The notes: generated by a model from the sequence alone, not told the origin. Positions 1-5,409 are shown, numbered from the stretch's first letter. The stretch: 5,651 nucleotides of DNA from Xanthobacteraceae bacterium (GCA_025929595.1 JAICQA010000190.1:1-5651), one strand, 5' to 3'. Program-made: numbers and translations.

Positions 1-2
1 AT

Positions 3-1583
3 CGCGAGAAGACGTTCGCGAAGCAGAAGAAGCTTGGGCTGATCTCCAAGGACGCCAAGCTCTCGCGACACGATCCCGACGTGCAGGACTGGGGCAAGCT
101 GCCGGCCAACGAACGCAAGCTCTATGCGCGCATGATGGAAGTGTTCGCCGGCTTTTGCGAACACACGGACCATCATATCGGCGAGCTGATCGCCTTCCTG
201 AAGGAGATCGGCGAGTACGAGAACACGATGATCATGGTGATCTCGGACAACGGCGCGAGTGCCGAAGGCGGGCCGACCGGGTCGGTCAACGAGAACAAGT
301 TCTTCAACAACGTGCCGGAAAATCTCGAGCAGAATCTCGCCGCTATCAACGACATCGGCGGCCCGAAATATTTCAACCACTACCCGTGGGGCTGGACGCA
401 TGCCGGCAACACGCCGTTCCGGCGCTGGAAGCGCGAGACCTATCGGGGCGGCGTGTCGGACCCGTTCATCGTCTGCTGGCCGAAAGGGATCAAGTCGAAG
501 GGCGAAGTGCGCACGCAATACTGCCACGCGATCGACATGGTGCCGACCGTGCTCGACGCGCTCGGCATCGAGCCGCCGACGCAGATCCGCGGTGTCACGC
601 AGTCGCCGATTGAGGGCTTCAGCCTCAAGTCTTCATTCGACGATCCGAAGGCCGAATCCCTGCACAAGACGCAGTATTTCGAGATGTTCGGCCACCGCTC
701 GCTCTATCACGACGGCTGGCGCGCGGTCTGTCCGTGGCCCGGCACGTCGTTTGTCGAATGCGGTCTCCAGTTCGGCGCGCCACTCAACCACGACAAGCTG
801 AACGAGCTCGATGCCAAGGGCTGGGAGCTCTACAATCTCAACGACGATTTCTGCGAGACGACCGATCTCGCCGAGAAGGAGCGTGCGCGGCTGATCGAGA
901 TGATCGGCATGTGGTACGCCGAGGCCGGCAAATACAACGTGCTGCCGATCGACAGCCGCGGCACGGCTCGCCTGGCCGAGCAGCGGCCGCAGCTGGCGGA
1001 AAACCGCGAGCGATATGTCTATTATCCGGGAACGCAGGTGGTGCCTGGCAACGCCGCGCCGCGCGTCGTCAACGCCGCGCATTCCGTCTCGGTCCACGCC
1101 AACGTGCCGAAGGGCGGCGCGGAAGGCGTGCTGTTCTGCATGGGCGGCAATGACGGCGGTTTCATCTTCTACATGAAGGATGGAAAGCTGAATTACGGCT
1201 ACAACTACGTGGCCGATCAGCGCTTCAAGGTGCAGTCGAACGGCAGAGGCATTTCCGAAGGCGACCACGTCTTCTCCTTCGAGTTCGAGCCGACCGGCAA
1301 AGCCGATCCCGGCAAGGGCAAGGGCGTGCCGGCGCACGTGAAGCTCCTGGTCGACGGCGAAGCGGTTGCGGAAGGCGACCTGCCCGTGACGATCCCGATT
1401 TCGCTCGGCCTTGGCGGCGGGGTGAGCGTCGGCGCGGACACAGGCTCGCCCGTGATGCTCGCCGACGATTACGCGCCGCCTTTCGCCTTTACCGGGACGA
1501 TCAAGAAGGCACTGGTCGACGTGTCGGGAACGCCGGTCGAGGACATGGCGGCGAAAATCAAGATGTATCTCGCACGGCAGTAG
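3..1583 (+). CDS. Arylsulfatase (sulfatase family), C-terminal 526 residues, 5' end outside the window
   Basis: Sulfatases hydrolyse sulfate esters using a formylglycine made from a Cys or Ser in a CxPxR motif. The reading frame is open from base 3 and its sequence is family-like before the first in-frame GTG at 81, so the gene is cut by the window edge and 81 is not its start. Counting codon 3 as residue 1, the metal-ligand pair of the ISDNG motif is Asp82-Asn83, and the conserved active-site lysine lies in the FRRWKRETYRGG segment at Lys143. This order and spacing fit the Asp317/Asn318/Lys375 set of Pseudomonas AtsA. A beta-rich C-terminal domain with many Gly (about 340-526) follows, as in the long rhizobial-type arylsulfatases of roughly 750-790 residues. 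The CxPxR motif, catalytic histidines and any signal peptide must lie upstream, so catalytic competence and location cannot be judged here. Family call is firm; substrate unknown. It is followed after 65 bases by the DUF3302 gene. Confidence 0.93.
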   Translation, partial: REKTFAKQKKLGLISKDAKLSRHDPDVQDWGKLPANERKLYARMMEVFAGFCEHTDHHIGELIAFLKEIGEYENTMIMVISDNGASAEGGPTGSVNENKFFNNVPENLEQNLAAINDIGGPKYFNHYPWGWTHAGNTPFRRWKRETYRGGVSDPFIVCWPKGIKSKGEVRTQYCHAIDMVPTVLDALGIEPPTQIRGVTQSPIEGFSLKSSFDDPKAESLHKTQYFEMFGHRSLYHDGWRAVCPWPGTSFVECGLQFGAPLNHDKLNELDAKGWELYNLNDDFCETTDLAEKERARLIEMIGMWYAEAGKYNVLPIDSRGTARLAEQRPQLAENRERYVYYPGTQVVPGNAAPRVVNAAHSVSVHANVPKGGAEGVLFCMGGNDGGFIFYMKDGKLNYGYNYVADQRFKVQSNGRGISEGDHVFSFEFEPTGKADPGKGKGVPAHVKLLVDGEAVAEGDLPVTIPISLGLGGGVSVGADTGSPVMLADDYAPPFAFTGTIKKALVDVSGTPVEDMAAKIKMYLARQ

Positions 1584-1597
1584 TTTGACAGCACCGG

Positions 1598-1626
1598 ACG
1601 CGCGGCCTCCCGAACCGCGCGTTCGG
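1598..1626 (+). other. Two overlapping, mutually exclusive hairpins between the sulfatase and DUF3302 genes
   Basis: ACGCGCGG at 1598-1605 is a perfect inverted repeat of CCGCGCGT at 1615-1622 (8-bp all-paired stem, 9-base loop). CCGAAC at 1610-1615 pairs perfectly with GTTCGG at 1621-1626 (6-bp stem, 5-base loop). The two share 1615-1622 and cannot form together. The first starts 14 bases after the sulfatase stop; the second ends 8 bases before the next Shine-Dalgarno. No T-run follows, so a classical intrinsic terminator is not supported. A processing, stability or translation-modulating element is possible, and so is chance in GC-rich DNA. Confidence 0.4.
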
Positions 1627-1633
1627 CCCGCCG

Positions 1634-1640
1634 ATAGGAG
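1634..1640 (+). promoter_or_regulatory. Ribosome binding site of the DUF3302 gene
   Basis: ATAGGAG, with GGAG at 1637-1640, stands 8 bases before the ATG at 1649. That is normal spacing, and it favours this ATG over the in-frame TTG at 1643, which would be only two bases from the GGAG. Confidence 0.75.
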
Positions 1641-1648
1641 CCTTGCAA

Positions 1649-1894
1649 ATGTCCGGCTTCGACATCTTCGCCTGGATCGTACTGATCGTGCTCGTGCTGT
1701 GCGTCGCGACGGTGGTGGTCTTTCTCGCCGCCTTGCCGGGCATGATCGCAAAGCGCCGAAACCACCCGTGGAAGGAGGCGGTGACCGTCGGCGGCTGGGT
1801 GACCTTCTTCGTCGGATTCGTTCTGTGGCCGGTCGTGCTGATCTGGGCCTATGTCGACATACCGCCGGTACGACGAACGGAGGCGGCGCGGTGA
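1649..1894 (+). CDS. DUF3302 family small inner-membrane protein (YiaW/YibI-like), 81 aa
   Basis: The protein has a hydrophobic helix at about residues 6-29, a basic cytoplasmic-type loop with the family-typical stretch IAKRRNHPWKEAVTVGGW (33-50), a second hydrophobic helix at about 48-68, and a short charged tail. From memory this central stretch matches E. coli YiaW and YibI, DUF3302 proteins of about 107-120 residues, so this copy is short at the C-terminus. In E. coli each is encoded next to an HlyD-like protein (YiaV, YibH), exactly as here. Its molecular job is not known; as a partner it may help place or stabilise the adaptor in the inner membrane (inference). ATG 1649 is chosen for its Shine-Dalgarno. 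Its TGA (1892-1894) overlaps the GTG of the next gene, which points to translational coupling. Family call is strong; function open. Confidence 0.88.
   Translation: MSGFDIFAWIVLIVLVLCVATVVVFLAALPGMIAKRRNHPWKEAVTVGGWVTFFVGFVLWPVVLIWAYVDIPPVRRTEAAR
1879..1883 (+). promoter_or_regulatory. Ribosome binding site of the HlyD-type adaptor gene
   Basis: GGAGG lies 7 bases before GTG 1891, inside the end of the DUF3302 gene. It decides the start of the adaptor: the frame is open far upstream (from about 1585), but the upstream part overlaps the DUF3302 gene and has no family-like sequence. Confidence 0.8.
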
Positions 1895-2832
1895 TTATCG
1901 TTCTGCTTTGCGTCTATCTCGCGCTCCTCTTCCTGCTGGTGAAGCTCGGCGTCATTCGGCTGAACCTGTTCTGGAAGGTTTCTCCCGTCATCGTGTTCTT
2001 CCTGCTGCTTGTCGGCCTGTTCATCCCGATGAACTGGGGGGCGCCGCAGGGCGAGGCGCTCGTCGTGCGCAATTCCGTGCCGATCGTCGCGGACGTCGCG
2101 GGCGAAGTGATCGACGTGCCGGTCGAGGCCAACGCACCGCTCAAGACCGGCGACATCCTCTTTCGCATCGATCCGGTGCCCTTCGAATCGCAGGTCAATG
2201 CGCTCGAAGCACAACTCAAATTTCATGAGTTGCGCCTTTCGCAAATGACACAGCTCCAGAAAAGCGGCACCGGCCGCGCCTTCGATGTGGAGCAGCGCGA
2301 AGCGGAAGTCGAGCAGATCAAGGCACAACTCGCCGGCGCCAAATGGAATCTGGAGAAAACCGTCGTGCGCGCGCCCGCCGAAGGATATGTGACGAACGTG
2401 GCGCTCCGCAAAGGCGCCCGTGTCGCCAATCTGCCGCTCGCGCCGGCCATGGCATTCATCGACACCTCGGAGACCGTCATCGGCGTCGAAATTCCGCAGA
2501 TCAACGCGCGCTACATCGAGCCGGGCCAACCGGTCGAAATCACCTTCAAGTTCGTGCCGGGCAAGATTTACGCGGGCGAGGTCGAGAGCATTTTGCAGGC
2601 GGTTGCGACCGGCCAGGTGCAGGCGTCAGGATCGGCAGTCGCGCCGAAACAGGTCGAGAGCGTGCCGTTCGTGGTGCGCGTGAAGCTTGACGACGAGGAA
2701 TTCGCGAAGCGCCTGCCCGCGGGCAGCACGGGGACGGCGGCGATCTTCACCGACCACGTGAAGCCGGCCCACATGATCCGCAAGGTCCTGCTGCGGCAGA
2801 TCGCGATTACGAACTACATCAACCCGTTCTGA
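1891..2832 (+). CDS. HlyD-family periplasmic adaptor / membrane fusion protein, YiaV/YibH-like, 313 aa
   Basis: Membrane fusion proteins link an inner-membrane transporter to an outer-membrane channel across the periplasm. Starting at GTG 1891 there are two hydrophobic segments (about 2-19 and 31-47), unlike the single anchor of classical HlyD. Next come a first lipoyl half-motif (about 63-95, with VAGEVIDVPVEANAPLKTGD), a coiled-coil hairpin (about 97-157), the second lipoyl half (about 159-182, RAPAEGYVTNVALRKGA), and a beta-barrel domain to about 285. The C-terminal MIRKVLLRQ (295-303) is shared with E. coli YiaV as I recall it. YiaV has about 378 residues; the deficit lies in the hairpin, which is shorter here. 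No transporter ATPase or permease is encoded in the window, so cargo is unknown. The GTGA overlap with the DUF3302 gene implies co-expression. It is tail-to-tail with the outer-membrane protein gene. Confidence 0.92.
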   Translation: MIIVLLCVYLALLFLLVKLGVIRLNLFWKVSPVIVFFLLLVGLFIPMNWGAPQGEALVVRNSVPIVADVAGEVIDVPVEANAPLKTGDILFRIDPVPFESQVNALEAQLKFHELRLSQMTQLQKSGTGRAFDVEQREAEVEQIKAQLAGAKWNLEKTVVRAPAEGYVTNVALRKGARVANLPLAPAMAFIDTSETVIGVEIPQINARYIEPGQPVEITFKFVPGKIYAGEVESILQAVATGQVQASGSAVAPKQVESVPFVVRVKLDDEEFAKRLPAGSTGTAAIFTDHVKPAHMIRKVLLRQIAITNYINPF

Positions 2833-2834
2833 CG

Positions 2835-3833
2835 CTACTTCGTCACCTTCTTCGCGCCGCTCTCCTGCGCCGCGGCGGGTGAGATGGCGAAGGTCAGCCA
2901 TACATTCCAGCCTTCGGGCCGGTTCTCGGCGGCGAATTCGTAATAGCCCTTCAGGTTCAGGTAGCCCTGGTGGCCCGTGCCGATCGGAAAAATATAGCCG
3001 AACTGCGGGCCGATGCCGGCGACACGCGAGCGGAAGCCGTCGAGCGCGGCGGAGAAACCGCCGCTGTCGTCGGTGAGCTGGTGGAAGTAGTAACCGACCA
3101 GCCCGACATGAACCTGCTTCGACAGGAACTGTGACAGGCCCCAATCGACATGCCAGTCGATGCCGTTCCGGTAGTTGGTGTCGGGGTTCTCGAAATTGTA
3201 GGTGAGGCCGGTCACGACCGAGAATTCGTGACCCTTGCCTGGATCGAAATAGGTGTAGCCGAGGCCGCCGTCGATCGCCGCATGGCCGATGCTGAGATTG
3301 GCGAGGCGGCCGGGCCGATACGTGCCGAGCGGAATGTCGCCGGCGAGATAGGTCATATAGTTATGGACGCCGCGATTCCATTTCAGCGTCGCGGTCGGAT
3401 AGAGATCGCCGAAGCCGCTGAAGGTGTCGCTCGCCGCACCGGACAACACGCCGCCGCCTGGTCCGGTCAGCGTGGCCTCGATCGAGGCCCTGACACGTGC
3501 AACCGGAACCGCCAGGCCGAACGCAAACTGCGCGCCCCAAACCGGGTTCGGCGAAACGTAGTTGGCATTGAAGAAGACGCTATCCACACGTGCGTCGAGG
3601 CCGGCGCGGAGTTGGCCGCCGCTCGGCAGCGCGCGTCCGCCGCCGGCGTCCACACTCACGTGGTAATACACCGCCGCCAAAGACAGACCCGGCGTGCCGG
3701 GCGTCGCGGCTAGACTGCCGTAAAGTCCCGGCGCCCAAAAACTGACGCCGCCTTCGTCGGCGTGTGACGGAAGCGGCGCGGTTGCAGCCAGTCCGGCAAC
3801 GAAAATTCCAAATGGAGTGCGTAAGCGCGACAT
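2835..3833 (-). CDS. SphA-type outer-membrane beta-barrel protein (MetA-pathway-of-phenol-degradation family), 332 aa
   Basis: Proteins of this family are predicted outer-membrane channels, often near catabolic or transport genes for hydrophobic or aromatic compounds; substrate specificity is rarely shown. With ATG at 3833 the product starts with a signal peptide: Arg-rich start MSRLRTP, hydrophobic core to about residue 20, and likely cleavage after SHA (25) before DEGG. The mature part has no cysteine and alternates aromatic/hydrophobic strands with Gly, Asn and Asp turns (for example FGDLYPTATLKWN, GGLGYTYFDPGKGHEFS, YLNLKGYYEFA), as in a beta-barrel. The final strand-like segment NVWLTFAIS is followed by a polar tail of about 15 residues, so the chain does not end on the usual terminal aromatic. 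An in-frame TTG at 3908 would add 25 basic residues ahead of the signal peptide, so I prefer 3833. That ATG lacks a good Shine-Dalgarno. Convergent with the adaptor gene, 2 bases apart. Confidence 0.82.
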   Translation of the reverse strand: MSRLRTPFGIFVAGLAATAPLPSHADEGGVSFWAPGLYGSLAATPGTPGLSLAAVYYHVSVDAGGGRALPSGGQLRAGLDARVDSVFFNANYVSPNPVWGAQFAFGLAVPVARVRASIEATLTGPGGGVLSGAASDTFSGFGDLYPTATLKWNRGVHNYMTYLAGDIPLGTYRPGRLANLSIGHAAIDGGLGYTYFDPGKGHEFSVVTGLTYNFENPDTNYRNGIDWHVDWGLSQFLSKQVHVGLVGYYFHQLTDDSGGFSAALDGFRSRVAGIGPQFGYIFPIGTGHQGYLNLKGYYEFAAENRPEGWNVWLTFAISPAAAQESGAKKVTK

Positions 3834-4040
3834 CGAGGCCCCCGGCAAATTTCGACTGACACGACGCGATTTGGACGGACGGTTTCTCCTGTTTCCTTCG
3901 AGACTCAAAAGCTTACATCGGCGCAGCAGCCGCTACGTGGCTTCCGCGCAACGCAGCGCGGCTTTCGCGAATCACAATTGCGCGCGCCTTTGATTTCCTT
4001 AGGGCGCCGCCGGCGAAAAGCTGTGAATAAAGTCTGCTGG

Positions 4041-4064
4041 CCTCGACGAGGCGGGCTCATCGAG
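4041..4064. promoter_or_regulatory. Short dyad pair CTCGACGAG / CTCATCGAG
   Basis: CCTCG-A-CGAGG at 4041-4051 is a perfect odd palindrome. A related 9-mer CTCATCGAG at 4056-4064 differs from its core CTCGACGAG at two central positions and starts 14 bases later. This could be an operator half-site pair, or stem-loops if transcribed. Short length keeps confidence low. Confidence 0.3.
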
Positions 4065-4068
4065 ACGA

Positions 4069-4090
4069 AACCCGCATGAATAAACGGGTT
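4069..4090. promoter_or_regulatory. Inverted repeat AACCCG-N10-CGGGTT
   Basis: Six perfect base pairs at 4069-4074 and 4085-4090 flank a 10-base spacer that includes one TGAATAAA copy. The arm-to-arm centre distance of 16 bp is close to one and a half helical turns, which some dimeric regulators use. A competing pairing of GCGGG (4051-4055) with CCCGC (4071-4075) is possible in RNA. No known operator consensus recognised. Confidence 0.35.
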
Positions 4091-4112
4091 CCGGCGGCCG
4101 TTTGCCATAAGA

Positions 4113-4124
4113 GCGGTCGACCGC
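4113..4124. promoter_or_regulatory. Perfect 12-bp palindrome GCGGTCGACCGC
   Basis: The sequence equals its own reverse complement over 12 bases and lies 37-48 bases upstream of the protease start, where a repressor or activator site would be expected. No regulator gene is in the window, and I cannot assign a factor. Confidence 0.4.
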
Positions 4125-4160
4125 GGACATTTGAGTCGAAGTTGAATAAATTTCTCGGCG

Positions 4161-4967
4161 ATGAAGTCCGCTCGCCGAGCTCTCTTATTCTTCTCCTGCG
4201 TCGCGTTTGCGCTGCCGGCATTCTTCGCCATCGACGGTGAACTGCACCGCCCCTATCAGCGCGCGGTCAGCATGGAGCGGGACCTGCGCGTCGATCCGGC
4301 CACCTATGCGCGCGAGGCTGGTCTTGAACCGGCGGGATTTCGATCACGCTACGGCGCGAGCGGGTTGATCCGTTGCGGCAAGGCGGTGGGCACAGGGCAA
4401 ATCACGCTCGCGGACAATGTCATCACGACCGCCGCCCATGTCTTCTTCGCGCCGGGCGGCAAGCTACGCAGTGAATCCTGTGTCTTTGAACCGGCGCACG
4501 CGCCCGACGCCCCGATCGCTATTGACATGAATTCGATCATTTCCGGCTCGCCGCACCCGATGGAGGAGCGCGCCACCCTGGACTGGGCCGTCGCCCGCCT
4601 TGCTTCCGCGCCGGGAAAAATCGTCCCTTACGCCCTTGCGGCGTCGCCGAGCGTGCCAATGCCGGTCGTCATGCTCGGCGGCGGCAACGGGCCGGCCAGC
4701 CGCCTGGGGGTGGAGCGGTGCTCGACACGACGGGTAACCGCGACCGCGCCGGACGGCATTCGCGAGCTCGCTTTCGATTGCAGTGCCGATCACGGCGGCT
4801 CGGGTGCTGCACTGCTCGACCAAAACGGTGCGATGATCGGAATCTTTGTCGGCTACCGGAGCGTCAATGCAGCGGCATCCATGCCGTTCTCCGACATTCA
4901 TTACAATTTTGCGATTACTGTAGAGGGCCCGTTCCGGCGAGCTTTGCTGAAGGCCGCCGAAAAGTAG
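4161..4967 (+). CDS. Exported trypsin-like serine protease (PA clan, chymotrypsin fold), 268 aa
   Basis: The protein would cleave peptide bonds outside the cytoplasm. It begins with a basic n-region (MKSARR), a hydrophobic core, and likely cleavage near AFFA (about residue 23). A stretch of about 40 residues precedes the protease core and could be a short pro-segment. The catalytic triad is visible in order: His93 in ITTAAHVFF, Asp141 in TLDWAVARL, Ser214 in DHGGSGAALLD. Cys72 and Cys107 bracket the His, and Cys187 and Cys207 precede the Ser, so both pairs could be disulfides. The serine motif is GGSGA rather than GDSGGP, closer to V8-like/Trypsin_2 proteins. ATG 4161 is chosen because it gives the signal peptide; no Shine-Dalgarno is seen before it. 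The next ATG (4272) would remove the signal. There is no PDZ domain, unlike HtrA/DegP. Substrate unknown; 108 bases separate it from the next small gene. Confidence 0.88.
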   Translation: MKSARRALLFFSCVAFALPAFFAIDGELHRPYQRAVSMERDLRVDPATYAREAGLEPAGFRSRYGASGLIRCGKAVGTGQITLADNVITTAAHVFFAPGGKLRSESCVFEPAHAPDAPIAIDMNSIISGSPHPMEERATLDWAVARLASAPGKIVPYALAASPSVPMPVVMLGGGNGPASRLGVERCSTRRVTATAPDGIRELAFDCSADHGGSGAALLDQNGAMIGIFVGYRSVNAAASMPFSDIHYNFAITVEGPFRRALLKAAEK

Positions 4968-5037
4968 TCCGCCCATTCGCGCTACAGCTTTGTCCGCAAG
5001 GCGCCTCGGGTGTTTCCCGATATCCGCCCTCCGAAAC

Positions 5038-5059
5038 CGGTGGTCAGATCGCATCACCG
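5038..5059 (+). other. Weak stem-loop just upstream of the 74-aa gene's ribosome binding site
   Basis: CGGTGGT at 5038-5044 can pair with ATCACCG at 5053-5059 (seven pairs including one G-U, 8-base loop). It ends four bases before the GGAGGT, so it could affect ribosome access. It may equally be chance. Confidence 0.25.
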
Positions 5060-5063
5060 TTGC

Positions 5064-5069
5064 GGAGGT
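5064..5069 (+). promoter_or_regulatory. Ribosome binding site GGAGGT of the 74-aa secreted protein gene
   Basis: A near-perfect Shine-Dalgarno 6 bases before ATG 5076. It settles the start: the frame is open from GTG 5010, but that start has no such site and would bury the signal peptide. Confidence 0.85.
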
Positions 5070-5075
5070 ACGACC

Positions 5076-5300
5076 ATGTCCAATCGCACCAAAACATCCA
5101 CGATCTGCCTGCTCGCGGCTTCGACCTTCGCGCTCGCGGCAGCTCCGGCAACTGCGCAGCAGGACGCCGAGGCCATCCGCGGAAAGTGCATCGCGCAGGC
5201 GTCGAAGTCCTTCCCTGGCGTTGCCATGGAAGGTCCGGAGTCCCGTGCTCGGGTCGAAACCTACATCACCTGCATGAGACAACACGGCCTTAATCCCTAA
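5076..5300 (+). CDS. Small exported protein with two cysteines, 74 aa, family not recognised
   Basis: A typical Sec signal peptide (basic MSNRTK start, Ala/Leu core, likely cleavage after APATA at 27 before QQDAEA) leaves about 47 residues. The mature part is largely helical in character, with Cys38 and Cys66 set 28 residues apart (GKCIAQASKSFPG and YITCMRQHGLNP); they could form one disulfide tying two helices. The layout is loosely like the PsiF repeat, but the cysteine spacing is larger, so I do not assign it. Reality is well supported by the strong Shine-Dalgarno, the signal peptide and the absence of rare sequence. Its function is unknown. It sits in the same direction after the protease gene and before another small exported protein; co-transcription is possible, as the gaps are only 108 and 109 bases. 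Confidence 0.8.
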   Translation: MSNRTKTSTICLLAASTFALAAAPATAQQDAEAIRGKCIAQASKSFPGVAMEGPESRARVETYITCMRQHGLNP

Positions 5301-5363
5301 ACAACCCGATCCACCTCCGCCATGTCGTGCTTCATAAAGCTACGAGGCGCGACACGCGGCAAC

Positions 5364-5380
5364 GCTCGAAATCTTCGAGC
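5364..5380 (+). other. Perfect 7-bp hairpin between the two small secreted-protein genes
   Basis: GCTCGAA at 5364-5370 and TTCGAGC at 5374-5380 are perfect inverted complements around the 3-base loop ATC. It lies 64 bases after the 74-aa gene's stop and 18 bases before the next Shine-Dalgarno. No T-run follows on either strand, so a standard intrinsic terminator is not supported. It could be an mRNA stability element, a weak terminator or a protein-binding dyad. Confidence 0.4.
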
Positions 5381-5397
5381 TGCGGTAATCCACCCCC

Positions 5398-5402
5398 AGG
5401 AG
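5398..5402 (+). promoter_or_regulatory. Ribosome binding site AGGAG of the 69-aa Tyr-rich protein gene
   Basis: AGGAG, 7 bases before ATG 5410, good spacing. It supports translation of this very short gene. Confidence 0.8.
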
Positions 5403-5409
5403 CATCCAG

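Larger units (their letters stand above)
4024..4150 (+). repeat. Three direct copies of TGAATAAA
   Basis: Exact copies lie at 4024-4031, 4077-4084 and 4143-4150, all in the same orientation, with start-to-start distances of 53 and 66 bases. The last ends 10 bases before the protease ATG. The middle one lies in the loop of the AACCCG/CGGGTT inverted repeat. An AT-rich octamer occurring three times in 127 bases of GC-rich DNA is unlikely by chance. A protein-binding site or -10-like elements are possible; neither is shown. Confidence 0.5.
3834..4160. promoter_or_regulatory. Divergent intergenic region between the outer-membrane protein and serine protease genes
   Basis: This 327-base stretch is the only long non-coding part of the window. 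The ORFs that cross it are rich in Arg and look like antisense shadows. It must contain the promoters of both flanking genes, yet I could not place a convincing -35/-10 pair on either strand. It is patchily AT-rich near 4021-4031, 4077-4084 and 4142-4153, against a GC-rich background. It holds three TGAATAAA copies and several dyads (listed separately), plus GANTC sites (CcrM methylation motif in Alphaproteobacteria) at 3902, 3969 and 4133. Confidence 0.6.

Noticed and set aside
1598..1626. Intrinsic terminator after the sulfatase gene
   Set aside because: Strong stems are present, but GC-rich sequence rather than a T-run follows; kept only as structured elements.
633..1751. Long - strand open frame of 372 codons opposite the arylsulfatase gene
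   Set aside because: Arg/His-rich composition typical of the antisense frame of GC-rich coding DNA; no domain, and fully covered by a well-supported gene on the + strand.
1585..1890. Upstream extension of the adaptor frame to 1585
   Set aside because: The extension is Arg-rich, overlaps the whole DUF3302 gene and has no adaptor-like sequence; GTG 1891 has a proper ribosome binding site and starts directly at the membrane segment.
3928..3963. AGCCGC ... GCGGCT inverted repeat in the barrel gene leader
   Set aside because: Only six pairs across a 24-base loop in GC-rich DNA; expected by chance.
3990..4160. Sigma-70 promoter for the protease gene (candidates around TTGCCA 4102 and TTGAAT 4142)
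   Set aside because: No candidate -35 and -10 pair had acceptable sequence and 16-18 base spacing.
3905..4231. 108-codon - strand open frame in the divergent intergenic region
   Set aside because: Basic low-complexity composition, no signal or domain, and it overlaps the start of the protease gene in antisense.
4464..5285. 273-codon - strand open frame opposite the protease and 74-aa genes
   Set aside because: Shadow of two well-supported + strand genes; Arg/Gly-rich with no recognisable domain.
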